DNA of 64,000 nt from Claveliimonas bilis. GTDB taxonomy: Bacteria; Bacillota; Clostridia; Lachnospirales; Lachnospiraceae. Location: contig NZ_AP024845.1 of the NCBI RefSeq assembly GCF_020892095.1, forward strand, positions 2,480,001 to 2,544,000, written 5' to 3'. Under the pieces are notes generated by a model. That model was not told where the DNA came from. It saw nothing but the letters and a program-made list of their open reading frames with translations, and did no database searches. Positions 1 to 8,030 of this stretch are shown here, one piece after another (position 1 is the first letter of the stretch; every line of letters begins with the position of its first letter). A program made the translations under genes and the position numbers.

Positions 1-1
1 G

Positions 2-760
2 CTGGAAAAAAACGATCATGACAATAACCTCCATAGTGGAATGGATTTTTATAATAAGCGGATATGGCAGGTGAAAGAGGCAGATGACAGCCATGTGATC
101 TTCCTGCTTCACAGTCCGGATATGGATCAGGGGTATCCGGGAGCCGTGGATATCGAAGTGACGTACACTCTGACAGAGGACAACGGAGTAAATATTCATT
201 ATCATGCACTACCCGCAGCAGATACCATTTTGAATCTGACGAATCACAGTTATTTCAATCTGGATGGAGAGGGAACAGGGACGGTGTTGGAGCAGGAAGC
301 GTGGATAAATGCTGATACCTATACTCCGGCAGATAAAGCTTCCATTCCGACAGGAGAGATTATCCCGGTAGCAGGAACTCCTATGGACTTCCGGGCAGGA
401 AAGTTACTCGGAGAGGAGATAGACAGCAGCTATGAGGCGTTAAAGTTGGGAGGCGGATATGATCATAACTGGGTACTGAATGGAAGCGGGCTTAGGAAAG
501 CGGCAGAGCTCCTTTCAAGGCAAAGCGGGATCAAAATGGAAGTTTATACGGATCTTCCGGGAATGCAGGTGTATACAGCGAATTTTCTGGAAGATGACCA
601 CGGGAAAAACGGTCATACATATGGAAGAAGAAGCGCAGTGTGTTTTGAGACACAGTATTTCCCGGATGCAGTAAATAAAGAGCAGTTTGCAAGTCCTGTT
701 GTTTCAGCAGGAGAAATTTATGAGACAGAAACAAGATATTGCTTTTCTGTTGTTTCTTAA
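2..760 (+). CDS. galM: Aldose 1-epimerase, 5' end outside window
   Basis: C-terminal 252 codons of a galactose mutarotase, which interconverts the alpha and beta anomers of aldohexoses. The frame is open from base 2, so the ATG at 41 is internal; about 90 residues are missing compared with the usual ~340. The catalytic histidine motif TNHSYFNL and the catalytic glutamate motif CFETQYFPD are both present, as expected for the family, as is the loop GGGYDHNW. The gene is intact at its 3' end. Its upstream partners cannot be seen, so any sugar operon membership is unknown. Confidence 0.93.
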   Translation: MEKNDHDNNLHSGMDFYNKRIWQVKEADDSHVIFLLHSPDMDQGYPGAVDIEVTYTLTEDNGVNIHYHALPAADTILNLTNHSYFNLDGEGTGTVLEQEAWINADTYTPADKASIPTGEIIPVAGTPMDFRAGKLLGEEIDSSYEALKLGGGYDHNWVLNGSGLRKAAELLSRQSGIKMEVYTDLPGMQVYTANFLEDDHGKNGHTYGRRSAVCFETQYFPDAVNKEQFASPVVSAGEIYETETRYCFSVVS

Positions 761-853
761 AATTTCAGGAAAAGATAAGTAAGTCTTCAGATTTCTTTTC
801 GCAGCATATGATAGAATAAATATACAGTATGGCAAAAGTGTGGGAAAGAGAAG

Positions 854-1543
854 ATGAATACAACGAGAAATATAAAAAGGAGAAAGACAAAAGCACAGCA
901 TCAAAGGCAGATGAAAAAATACTGGAAGAGAGGAATGATCTTCCTGGCTGTCCTTCTGGTCGCTTTGATCGGGATAAGAGTTCTGAAACCGGAATGGCTT
1001 GGCAGAGGGTACATAGAGTTTCAAAGCGATGAGATCGACGCCAGCAAGCCGGATATAGATGTGGAGCTGCTGACAGTAAATCCATATTCCCGGCCGGGGG
1101 CAGAGACAAATAGGATTACAGGAATTGTAGTGCATTATACAGCCAATCCCGGTTCTACAGCAATGGAAAACAGGGATTATTTTGAGGGATTAAAAGACAG
1201 CCATGAGACTCAGGCCAGCAGTAATTTTATTGTAGGATTGGATGGGGAGGTTGTACAGTGCGTTCCGACATGGGAAGTGGCCTATGCTTCTAATTCCAGA
1301 AATATAGATACGGTCTCCATTGAATGCTGTCATCCGGATGAGACAGGAGAGTTTACAGATGAAACCTACAACTCTCTGGTGCAGCTGTGTGCCTGGCTGT
1401 GTATGAAGTTTCAGCTGGACGCAGAGGATGTCATACGCCATTATGATGTGACAGGAAAGATCTGTCCAAAGTATTTTGTGGAAAATGAAGATGCCTGGAG
1501 TAATTTTAAGGAAGATGTACAGGCGGCTATAGACCGGACCTGA
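854..1543 (+). CDS. Membrane-anchored N-acetylmuramoyl-L-alanine amidase (Amidase_2)
   Basis: A 229-residue protein with a basic N-terminus, one membrane segment at about residues 28-43 and an extracytoplasmic amidase_2/PGRP-type domain from about residue 75. The zinc ligands of the family can be recognised: His94 in VVHYTA, His196 in RHYDVTGK and Cys204 in GKICP. It should cleave the amide bond between N-acetylmuramic acid and L-Ala in peptidoglycan at the outer face of the membrane. The ATG at 854 is the first start upstream of the anchor; the ribosome site (gggaaagag) is weak. It ends 14 nt before the tag gene, so the two may be cotranscribed, though no functional link is evident. Confidence 0.9.
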   Translation: MNTTRNIKRRKTKAQHQRQMKKYWKRGMIFLAVLLVALIGIRVLKPEWLGRGYIEFQSDEIDASKPDIDVELLTVNPYSRPGAETNRITGIVVHYTANPGSTAMENRDYFEGLKDSHETQASSNFIVGLDGEVVQCVPTWEVAYASNSRNIDTVSIECCHPDETGEFTDETYNSLVQLCAWLCMKFQLDAEDVIRHYDVTGKICPKYFVENEDAWSNFKEDVQAAIDRT

Positions 1544-1557
1544 GAGGGGGATGCTGA

Positions 1558-2157
1558 ATGAACCGATGCCCATGGTGTACATGTAATGATAAAATGATCC
1601 GTTATCATGATGAAGAGTGGGGAGTCCCGCTTCATGATGATCAAAAACAGTTTGAATTTCTGATGATGGAAGTCATGCAGTGCGGCCTCAACTGGAACAT
1701 GATGATACAGAAGAGGGAAATCTTCCGGAAATGTTTTGAGGGATTTGATTTTGAAAAAGTAGCAGAATATGAAGAAAAGGATATCGAGCGGATTATGAAC
1801 ACGGAAGGAATGATCCGCTCCAGAAGAAAAATTGAGGCTGTTATACATAATGCCCGCTGTTTTCAGAAGATCAGAGAAGAATGGGGATCTTTCAGCGCCT
1901 ATATCTGGCATTTTACGGATGGAAAGACCTATCTCTACACCGGACATAAAGATGGCAAGATACCTGCAAGAAACGGATTATCTGACAGGGTGAGCGCTGA
2001 CCTGAAGAAAAGGGGGATGAAATACATGGGCTCCATTACAGTTTACTCTCATCTGCAGGCCTGCGGAATGATCAATGATCATCAGGAATCCTGTTTTCGT
2101 TATCAGGAAATTGTGGGAATGTCTGATGCAGTACATAAAAGGCGCGATAAGGAATAA
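1558..2157 (+). CDS. tag: DNA-3-methyladenine glycosylase I
   Basis: Removes 3-methyladenine from alkylated DNA as the first step of base excision repair. The 199-residue length is typical. The family's zinc-binding residues are present: Cys4 and His17 at the N-terminus (MNRCPWC; RYHDEEWG) and the C-terminal H-x3-C in NDHQESCF. The motifs MQCGLNWNMM and the glutamate-containing helix after it also match Tag. A ribosome site (gaggggg) precedes the ATG. A second alkylation-repair pair, alkA and ogt, lies at 31.7-32.9 kb. Confidence 0.95.
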   Translation: MNRCPWCTCNDKMIRYHDEEWGVPLHDDQKQFEFLMMEVMQCGLNWNMMIQKREIFRKCFEGFDFEKVAEYEEKDIERIMNTEGMIRSRRKIEAVIHNARCFQKIREEWGSFSAYIWHFTDGKTYLYTGHKDGKIPARNGLSDRVSADLKKRGMKYMGSITVYSHLQACGMINDHQESCFRYQEIVGMSDAVHKRRDKE

Positions 2158-2233
2158 GAGGCGTTTTGTCGTTGTGTTCCTTCGGCTTTGAAGGAAAAAG
2201 GCATTCGATTTTGTATGGAAAAAGCGAAAAAGA

Positions 2234-2261
2234 TTGACTTTTCTATGTAGATGGTTATAAT
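2234..2261 (+). promoter_or_regulatory. Promoter of the thrS T-box transcript
   Basis: A sigma-A type promoter: TTGACT (2234-2239), 16-nt spacer, TATAAT (2256-2261). It is placed just upstream of the T-box leader, so transcription should start near 2268. Confidence 0.8.
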
Positions 2262-2267
2262 AAAAAA

Positions 2268-2560
2268 TAGCTGGTCAGTCAGTGAAAATTAAAAAGATAA
2301 AAGCAGAGACGGAAAAGAGTATGCATGTGAGCTATCCAGAGAGAGGGGCAGTTGGTGGAAGCCTCTTATAGCAGAAGATGACAGAAAACCATTCCAGAGC
2401 TGTGCTGCCCAACGAAGCAGAAGCTTTCAGTATGCAGCATCGTAACTCCGCGTTAAGGGGACAGGTTTTTTAGACCAAAGTGAAAAATGAAGGTGGAACC
2501 GTGCGAAAGACCGCACCCTTGCAACAGGCAGCATAAGCTGTCGGGCAGGGGTGCTTTTTT
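2268..2560 (+). ncRNA. T-box leader (tRNA-Thr sensing) of thrS
   Basis: A T-box riboswitch that binds uncharged tRNA and permits readthrough into thrS. The T-box sequence aaggtggaaccgtg is at 2490-2503; the stem I AGAGAGAGGGG-type element is near 2339-2349. An intrinsic terminator (stem 2513-2522 with 2545-2554, then TTTTTT 2555-2560) overlaps the antiterminator region as expected. A Thr codon ACC at 2388-2390, in gaaaacc, is the likely specifier by position, but stem I was not folded rigorously. The adjacent ThrRS gene fixes the probable amino acid. Confidence 0.93.
2513..2560 (+). terminator. T-box regulated intrinsic terminator
   Basis: Stem gcacccttgc (2513-2522) pairs with gcaggggtgc (2545-2554) with one G-U pair, followed by six T. 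Mutually exclusive with the antiterminator formed with the T-box sequence just upstream. Confidence 0.88.
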
Positions 2561-2682
2561 ATTCAATAGGAACTCCGTTCCCTATCGAATAAAACGCTCC
2601 GCGGGATGCGCACTCGCGCGAAGTGGAAGTTGCCGTTAAAGCGACCGCGCTCGGCGCGAGAGTTCCTCTTGCGGAACTCTTT
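2561..2682 (+). repeat. Dispersed hairpin element, copy A
   Basis: About 122 bp present a second time at 63358-63483. It has three parts: a 5' hairpin (attcaatagg at 2561-2570 against cctatcgaat at 2581-2590), a GC-rich core whose ctcgcgc (2613-2619) can pair with gcgcgag (2654-2660), and a 3' hairpin built on agagttcc and ggaactct (2659-2680). A 42-nt block (2588-2629) and a 25-nt block (2642-2666) are identical between the copies. This copy lies between the T-box terminator and the thrS ribosome binding site, so it is part of the antiterminated mRNA. Looks like a REP/MITE-like intergenic repeat; no ORF inside. Confidence 0.85.
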
Positions 2683-2723
2683 GTTCTTCAATGCAGGGTT
2701 TTGAAAAAGAAAGGAGAAAAGAT

Positions 2724-4475
2724 ATGAAAGTAAGCATGAAAGACGGATCTGTTCAGGAAATGGCATTTACGGATGAGATTGGGCAGGAGGCGTTTCGTCA
2801 CACTACATCCCATATTCTGGCACAGGCGGTAAAACGGCTCTATCCTGATACGAAATGTGCTATCGGGCCGGCCATCAAGGACGGATTTTACTATGATTTT
2901 GAATTTAGTTTTCCGTTTACATCTGAAAATCTGGCAGATGTAGAAAAGGAAATGAGAAAGATTGTAAAGGAAGCCCTTCCTCTTGAGAGAAGCAGCGTCA
3001 GCAGAGAAGAAGCTCTCAAACTGATGGAGGAGAGAAATGAACCTTATAAGGTGGAACTGATAGAAGAGCTGCCGGAAGGAGAAGAGATCAGCCTCTACAG
3101 ACAGGGAGAATTCGTAGACCTGTGTGCAGGACCTCATGTTTCCAACACAAGTGTTGTGAAAGCATTTAAGCTCCAGAGTGTGGCAGGAGCATACTGGCAT
3201 GGTGATGAGCACAATCAGATGCTGACAAGAATTTACGGTACATCCTTCCCGAAAGCAGCGGAGCTGGACGAATACCTGAAACGTATGGAAGAGGCAAAAA
3301 AGAGAGACCACAGAAAGCTTGGAAAAGAGCTTGGACTGTTTGCCATCATGGAGGAGGGACCGGGATTTCCATTCTTCCTTCCGAAAGGAATGGTTCTTAA
3401 AAACCTTCTGATCGATTACTGGAGAGAACTCCATACAAGAGAAGGATATGTGGAGATTTCCACTCCTATCATTTTAAGCCGTCATCTGTGGGAAAATTCA
3501 GGACACTGGGATCACTACAAAGACAACATGTATACCACAGTCATTGACGAGGAAGATTATGCAGTAAAACCAATGAACTGCCCGGGCGGAATGCTGGTAT
3601 ATAAAGTAGAGCCGCGTTCTTATAAAGATCTCCCGATGCGGGTTGGTGAGCTGGGATTGGTTCACCGTCATGAAAAATCCGGACAGCTTCACGGCCTGAT
3701 GCGTGTGCGCTGCTTCACACAGGACGATGCCCATATTTTCATGACAGAAGATCAAATCCAGGACGAGATCAAAGGCGTTGCAAGACTGATTGATGAGGTA
3801 TATTCCAAATTCGGATTTAAATATCATGTAGAGCTTTCTACAAGACCGGAAGACAGTATGGGAAGCGACGCAGACTGGGAGATGGCAACAGATGCTCTCC
3901 GTGGAGCACTGGAAGATCTTGGTCTTGATTATGTGGTAAATGAAGGAGACGGTGCGTTCTATGGACCGAAGATCGACTTCCATCTGGAAGATTCTATCGG
4001 AAGGACATGGCAGTGCGGAACAATTCAGCTCGACTTCCAGATGCCACAGAGATTTGAACTGGAGTATACAGGAGCAGACGGGGAGAAACACCGTCCGATC
4101 ATGATCCACAGAGTAGCCTTTGGATCCATTGAGCGTTTCATCGGTATCCTGATCGAACATTATGCAGGGAAATTCCCGACCTGGCTTGCGCCTGTACAGG
4201 TGAAAATCCTTCCGGTATCAGAGAAATTTGCAGACTATGCAAAAGAAGTTTCTGATTCTTTGAAAGCAGCGGGAATCCGCGTAGAGACTGATGACAGAAA
4301 TGAGAAGCTGGGATACAAGATCCGCAGCGCTCAGATGGAAAAAGTTCCATACATGCTGATTGTTGGTGAGAAAGAGGTAGAAGAGAAAGCAGTGTCAGTC
4401 CGTAAGAGAGACGAAGGCGACATTGGAAGCATAAAAGTAGAGGAATTTACCGTGAAAGTGCTGGAAGATAAATAG
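2724..4475 (+). CDS. thrS: Threonyl-tRNA synthetase, TGS-less form
   Basis: Charges tRNA-Thr with threonine. 583 residues against about 640 for the E. coli type: the N-terminal TGS domain is reduced to roughly 18 residues, and the protein begins almost directly with the editing domain (HTTSHILAQ, the HxxxH signature, and LCAGPHV). The class II catalytic core follows with MNCPGG, motif 2 around HRHEKSGQLHG and the zinc-site region, then the anticodon-binding domain near the C-terminus. ATG 2724 is chosen over an in-frame start at 2691 because aaggag sits correctly before it. Controlled by the upstream T-box. Confidence 0.97.
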   Translation: MKVSMKDGSVQEMAFTDEIGQEAFRHTTSHILAQAVKRLYPDTKCAIGPAIKDGFYYDFEFSFPFTSENLADVEKEMRKIVKEALPLERSSVSREEALKLMEERNEPYKVELIEELPEGEEISLYRQGEFVDLCAGPHVSNTSVVKAFKLQSVAGAYWHGDEHNQMLTRIYGTSFPKAAELDEYLKRMEEAKKRDHRKLGKELGLFAIMEEGPGFPFFLPKGMVLKNLLIDYWRELHTREGYVEISTPIILSRHLWENSGHWDHYKDNMYTTVIDEEDYAVKPMNCPGGMLVYKVEPRSYKDLPMRVGELGLVHRHEKSGQLHGLMRVRCFTQDDAHIFMTEDQIQDEIKGVARLIDEVYSKFGFKYHVELSTRPEDSMGSDADWEMATDALRGALEDLGLDYVVNEGDGAFYGPKIDFHLEDSIGRTWQCGTIQLDFQMPQRFELEYTGADGEKHRPIMIHRVAFGSIERFIGILIEHYAGKFPTWLAPVQVKILPVSEKFADYAKEVSDSLKAAGIRVETDDRNEKLGYKIRSAQMEKVPYMLIVGEKEVEEKAVSVRKRDEGDIGSIKVEEFTVKVLEDK

Positions 4476-4535
4476 TGCTGAATCAGCAGAAGAGGAAAAG
4501 AAGGTAAAAGACAGCGTCAAGCGCTGAAAGAAGGA

Positions 4536-4584
4536 TAGAAGCGGGGATAGTATCTGAAAAAGATATTGTCCCTGCTTCTTTTTG
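4536..4584 (+). terminator. Intrinsic terminator after thrS
   Basis: agaagcggggata pairs with tgtccctgcttct with wobble pairs around a loop rich in A, followed by TTTTTG. It is placed about 60 nt after the thrS stop. Confidence 0.7.
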
Positions 4585-4718
4585 CCCTGAAGCAGTCAGT
4601 CAAATGATAAAAAGAAAAAAAGCAGATACGTACTGTACTGCTCATCACAAAAGATATATGGAATATTTCAGACTTTATCAGGAGATTTACAGAAGGCTTG
4701 AAGATCTGTTCCCTAAGT

Positions 4719-4919
4719 TCACATAGGATTTTCCATGATAACCATTCTGGCAACTGTCTGCGGATCTTCGCCATAGCTCTGTCTGGAAATCAGGATATTG
4801 TAAATATAGGTTTCGTCCAGTTCGAGCAGAGAAGAAATTTCGCTGATGCTTTTCCCGTCATCGTTTAAGGCGAGAACCTGCTGGACGTCTTTTGTAACTT
4901 CATTTAATGTTTTGGGCAT
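4719..4919 (-). CDS. Small HTH-like protein of unknown function
   Basis: A 66-residue protein starting MPKTLNEVTKDV, with a central SISEISSLLELDETYIYNI segment that reads like a helix-turn-helix (region-4-like) DNA-binding motif. A good ribosome site (aaagga) is positioned before the ATG on the minus strand. I recognise the style from small uncharacterised Lachnospiraceae proteins but cannot name a family. It lies downstream of, and in the same direction as, the OYE-type reductase, separated by a 119-nt gap with a striking palindromic pair (4957-4988). A transcriptional role is inference. Confidence 0.7.
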   Translation of the reverse strand: MPKTLNEVTKDVQQVLALNDDGKSISEISSLLELDETYIYNILISRQSYGEDPQTVARMVIMENPM

Positions 4920-4956
4920 GGGATAAGGTCCTTTCTTTCATATCTTTTTCTATAAT

Positions 4957-4988
4957 GGCAGCGCTGCCCTACAGACAAGGCAGCGCTG
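4957..4988. promoter_or_regulatory. Paired GC palindromes upstream of small HTH gene
   Basis: GGCAGCGCTGCC (4957-4968) is a perfect 12-bp palindrome; a second copy of ggcagcgctg (4979-4988) follows 10 nt later. Together they also form a 10-bp hairpin. A minus-strand promoter-like pair TTGTCT/TTATAG overlaps them. No T tract follows on the minus strand, so an operator or leader hairpin is more likely than a terminator. Confidence 0.45.
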
Positions 4989-5038
4989 TCAAAATATTAT
5001 GGATCTATTGTAATACAGATGAATGAAAAATGCAAATC

Positions 5039-7039
5039 TTACAGGTAGTGCAGTCTGTCTAATGTGGCAAGTACCATGTGGCGGCCGGCGTCGGTACCGT
5101 CGATGATGCGTCTTGCACGGACAGAGTCTCCGATGTTGAGGATCTCGGTGTCTTCTCCGTCGAATCCTTCTACAATCTCATCCCACAGAGGCGCATAAGC
5201 TTTCATGCCGAGGCATACAAAACCATAATCAAAGGGAAGTTCCTCCTCCTTTCCATCTCTTTTCACAATGAAGGAGTGAGGATTTACTTTCTGAAGAGCA
5301 GTGTTGACAAGCTGTGTTACCTGATGTTTTTCCATGCATTCTTTCATGCTGGAAGTAGAAGAAGCGTCCAGTCCGTTTCCGATTGTTGGAAGCATTTCAA
5401 TGATGGTTGTCTTTGCTCCGCGGGGAGCGAAAAATTCTACAACATCCAGTCCTACTGCACCCCCGCCGATGACGATGACAGTCTTTCCGGTCATATCTTT
5501 GTCAAATGCTTCTACATTTCCCATCAGATCCTTGATTCCGTATACGCCGGAGCCTTCCTTGCTGAGGTTTTCATGAAGCCCGTCGATCGGAGGCAGAAGA
5601 GGAACAGATCCGGTTGCGTTCACGACAAGATCCGGATGATAGGATTTGATCATATCTACCGTTGTGTCTACGCCGGTTTTAATTGTAAGGTTTTTCAGTT
5701 TTTCCGCCCGGTGTTTCAGATAGGTCGGGAAGTCGGCCAGTCTTTTCTTTGCAGGGATTTTGGAAATTTCTACGGACAGGCCTCCGATATGATCCTGTTT
5801 TTCAAGTAAAGTAACGCTGCAGCCCACTTCCGCTGCTGTACATGCTGCCTCAAGTCCGGCTGTTCCGGCTCCTACTACAACTACGTTGCAAGGTTTCCTT
5901 ACCTGCTGTTTTTTGTAGGCTTCTCCATTGATAAGATCCGGATTGATGGTGCAGCGCAGTGGTTTGTTTCCGCCGATACGGTTTCCTACACAGCCGATGT
6001 TGCAGGAGATACATTTGCGGATATCCTCTACATCGCCGTATCTTGCCTTGTTGCACCAGTCAGGATCAGCGATGAGTCCGCGGCCGATGCCGATGATGTC
6101 AGAATCTCCCCGTGCCAGGATGTCTTCTGCAACCTGCGGATTCCGGATATTTCCGATAGCGATAGTCGGTTTGTGGAATTTGTCCCGCACTGCTTTCGCC
6201 ATATAGGAACGCCAGCCGTCCTCCAGATAGTTTGCGTCGATCTGGTACTGGATGGATGGGTTTAAAGCGGAGGAGGTATCGAAAATATCAACCTCATCAT
6301 TTAAAAATTCCAGATATTCCAGACAATCATCTACTGTGTTTCCGCCTTCTACAAGCTCGTCCACGCTGAGACGAAGAGAAATAGGAATCATAGGACCGAC
6401 AGCCTTTCGCACCTCGTCAATAACCATACGGCAGAAGCGGGCTCGGTTCTCGGCGCATCCGCCAAATTCATCCGTGCGGTCATTCATAGTAGGAGATAAA
6501 AACTGGCTGATGAGATAAGAATGTCCCGCATGGATCTCTACCATGTCAAATCCTGCGTTTACTGCGCGCCTGGCAGCAGTGCCGTAATCTTTGGCAATGC
6601 TTTCCAACTCTTCCCTGGTAAGAGGGCGGGGGAGCTCTCCGCCTGGTTTGGAAGGAAGGGTGGAAGCGGAGACAGGCTGCATACCTATTCTGGAAGACAT
6701 AGCGGATGCTCCTGCATGGTTCAGCTGCACGCCTATGCAGGCGCCATATCTGTGACAGGCTTCTGTGAGATTGAAAAGACGGGGGATATAGCAGTCTTTA
6801 TCAATACGAAGCTGTGTAGTTCCATTGGATCCTTCCGGATATTTTACACATACATTTTCTACAATGATAAGTCCTGTGCCGCCGCGGGCTCTAAGTTCAT
6901 AGTATTTGATGTGTTCGTCGGTGAGCTCTCCGGTATGTCCTGCGAAGTCGCTTCCCATAGGCATCATTGCAACACGGTTTGGCATGACCATTCCTCTTAC
7001 TTTAAGAGGACTAAAGATATGTTTGAAGTTGTTCTTCAT
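5039..7039 (-). CDS. FadH/BaiCD-family flavin oxidoreductase (OYE with FeS and FAD)
   Basis: A 666-residue NAD(P)H-dependent enoate reductase of the 2,4-dienoyl-CoA reductase type. Residues ~1-340 form the FMN-binding old yellow enzyme barrel (EIHAGHSYLISQFLSP near 168-183; IGRGLIADPDW). A [4Fe-4S] site follows with Cys343, Cys346, Cys350 and Cys363. The C-terminal half holds FAD (VVVVGAGTAGLEAA from ~386) and NAD(P) (VIVIGGGAVGLD) dinucleotide folds. Family members reduce dienoyl-CoA, bile-acid intermediates (BaiCD/BaiH) or other activated alkenes; substrate cannot be assigned here since no bai or fatty-acid genes are adjacent. Monocistronic from its own promoter, possibly with the small gene downstream. 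Confidence 0.92.
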   Translation of the reverse strand: MKNNFKHIFSPLKVRGMVMPNRVAMMPMGSDFAGHTGELTDEHIKYYELRARGGTGLIIVENVCVKYPEGSNGTTQLRIDKDCYIPRLFNLTEACHRYGACIGVQLNHAGASAMSSRIGMQPVSASTLPSKPGGELPRPLTREELESIAKDYGTAARRAVNAGFDMVEIHAGHSYLISQFLSPTMNDRTDEFGGCAENRARFCRMVIDEVRKAVGPMIPISLRLSVDELVEGGNTVDDCLEYLEFLNDEVDIFDTSSALNPSIQYQIDANYLEDGWRSYMAKAVRDKFHKPTIAIGNIRNPQVAEDILARGDSDIIGIGRGLIADPDWCNKARYGDVEDIRKCISCNIGCVGNRIGGNKPLRCTINPDLINGEAYKKQQVRKPCNVVVVGAGTAGLEAACTAAEVGCSVTLLEKQDHIGGLSVEISKIPAKKRLADFPTYLKHRAEKLKNLTIKTGVDTTVDMIKSYHPDLVVNATGSVPLLPPIDGLHENLSKEGSGVYGIKDLMGNVEAFDKDMTGKTVIVIGGGAVGLDVVEFFAPRGAKTTIIEMLPTIGNGLDASSTSSMKECMEKHQVTQLVNTALQKVNPHSFIVKRDGKEEELPFDYGFVCLGMKAYAPLWDEIVEGFDGEDTEILNIGDSVRARRIIDGTDAGRHMVLATLDRLHYL

Positions 7040-7078
7040 TTACGTTTACCTCCGTTTTATAAACCTTTGTTTGATCAT

Positions 7079-7107
7079 ATTATAAAATATTGTTAAAACA
7101 AAAACAA
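7079..7107 (-). promoter_or_regulatory. Promoter of the OYE-family reductase
   Basis: On the minus strand TTGTTT (7107-7102), 17-nt spacer, TATAAT (7084-7079). The start codon is 40 nt downstream. Confidence 0.65.
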
Positions 7108-7147
7108 ATTCATGTTTATGCCTTTGATGATAGAATCTGTCTATGGA

Positions 7148-7176
7148 TTGAAAAATAAAAAGTGTTTTGTTATAAT
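7148..7176 (+). promoter_or_regulatory. Promoter of the aroQ-aroK fusion / yqeG unit
   Basis: TTGAAA (7148-7153), 17-nt spacer, TATAAT (7171-7176); about 70 nt before the start codon. Confidence 0.75.
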
Positions 7177-7244
7177 AAGTAACGATTCAGCCATGGGCCT
7201 AAGCAGTAGATCAGAGACTTGAACGGAAAAGGAGAAAAGGTGTA

Positions 7245-8030
7245 ATGAATGATTTAGAGATGTATCGTGAACAGCTGGCGCTTTGTGATGATAAAATCAT
7301 TGACGCTCTTGTGGAGAGAAATTCCATTGTGGAGAAGATTATGGCATATAAAGAGAAATACGGCATGCCGATTCTTCAGCCGCAGCAGGAGGAAAAGCAG
7401 AAAGCAAGACTGAAAGAAAAACTGGATGATAACAAATATAAAGAAGAAATTTACGATGTGTTCCGTCGGATCAACCGCAACAGTAAAAGGATACAGGCTC
7501 GAAAACTGTTCGATTACAATATTATATTGATTGGATTTATGGGAGCAGGCAAAACAACAGTTTCCGATTACTTGAGCACAATGTTCGCCATGAATATTGT
7601 GGAGATGGATCAGGTGATTTCAGAGAGAGAGGAAATGAGCATTCCGGATATTTTCGCTACATATGGAGAAGAGTATTTCCGGGAACTGGAGACAGAGCTT
7701 CTGGTGGAGATGCAGAGCAGGAAGAATACCGTAGTTTCCTGTGGAGGGGGAGCGGCCTTAAGAGAAAGAAACGTAAAAGAGATGAAGAAAAACGGAAGGG
7801 TGGTTCTTCTGACAGCGAGCCCGGAGACAATCTATGAGCGGGTAAAGGACAGCAACGACCGTCCGGTTTTGAACGGAAGAAAGAATGTGGCTGGAATTTC
7901 CGAATTGATGGAGCAGCGCCGTGAAAAATATGAAGCAGCGGCAGATATTGTTGTCAATACAGACGGAAAAAGTGTTTTGCAGGTATGCGAGGAAATGATC
8001 CAGAAATTAACAGAAATGGAAGAAGAATAA
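7245..8030 (+). CDS. Chorismate mutase-shikimate kinase fusion
   Basis: Two aromatic-amino-acid pathway domains in one 261-residue chain. Residues ~1-85 form an all-helical AroQ-type chorismate mutase; Arg8, Arg25 and Lys36 match the substrate-binding positions of the family. Residues ~92-258 form shikimate kinase: Walker A GFMGAGKTT (97-105), Asp122 in VEMDQ, SCGGGA (165-170) and RPVL in the lid. It would phosphorylate shikimate and rearrange chorismate to prephenate, two non-consecutive steps. No other aro genes are adjacent. The stop codon overlaps the yqeG start by one base (TAATG), so the two are translationally coupled. Confidence 0.92.
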   Translation: MNDLEMYREQLALCDDKIIDALVERNSIVEKIMAYKEKYGMPILQPQQEEKQKARLKEKLDDNKYKEEIYDVFRRINRNSKRIQARKLFDYNIILIGFMGAGKTTVSDYLSTMFAMNIVEMDQVISEREEMSIPDIFATYGEEYFRELETELLVEMQSRKNTVVSCGGGAALRERNVKEMKKNGRVVLLTASPETIYERVKDSNDRPVLNGRKNVAGISELMEQRREKYEAAADIVVNTDGKSVLQVCEEMIQKLTEMEEE

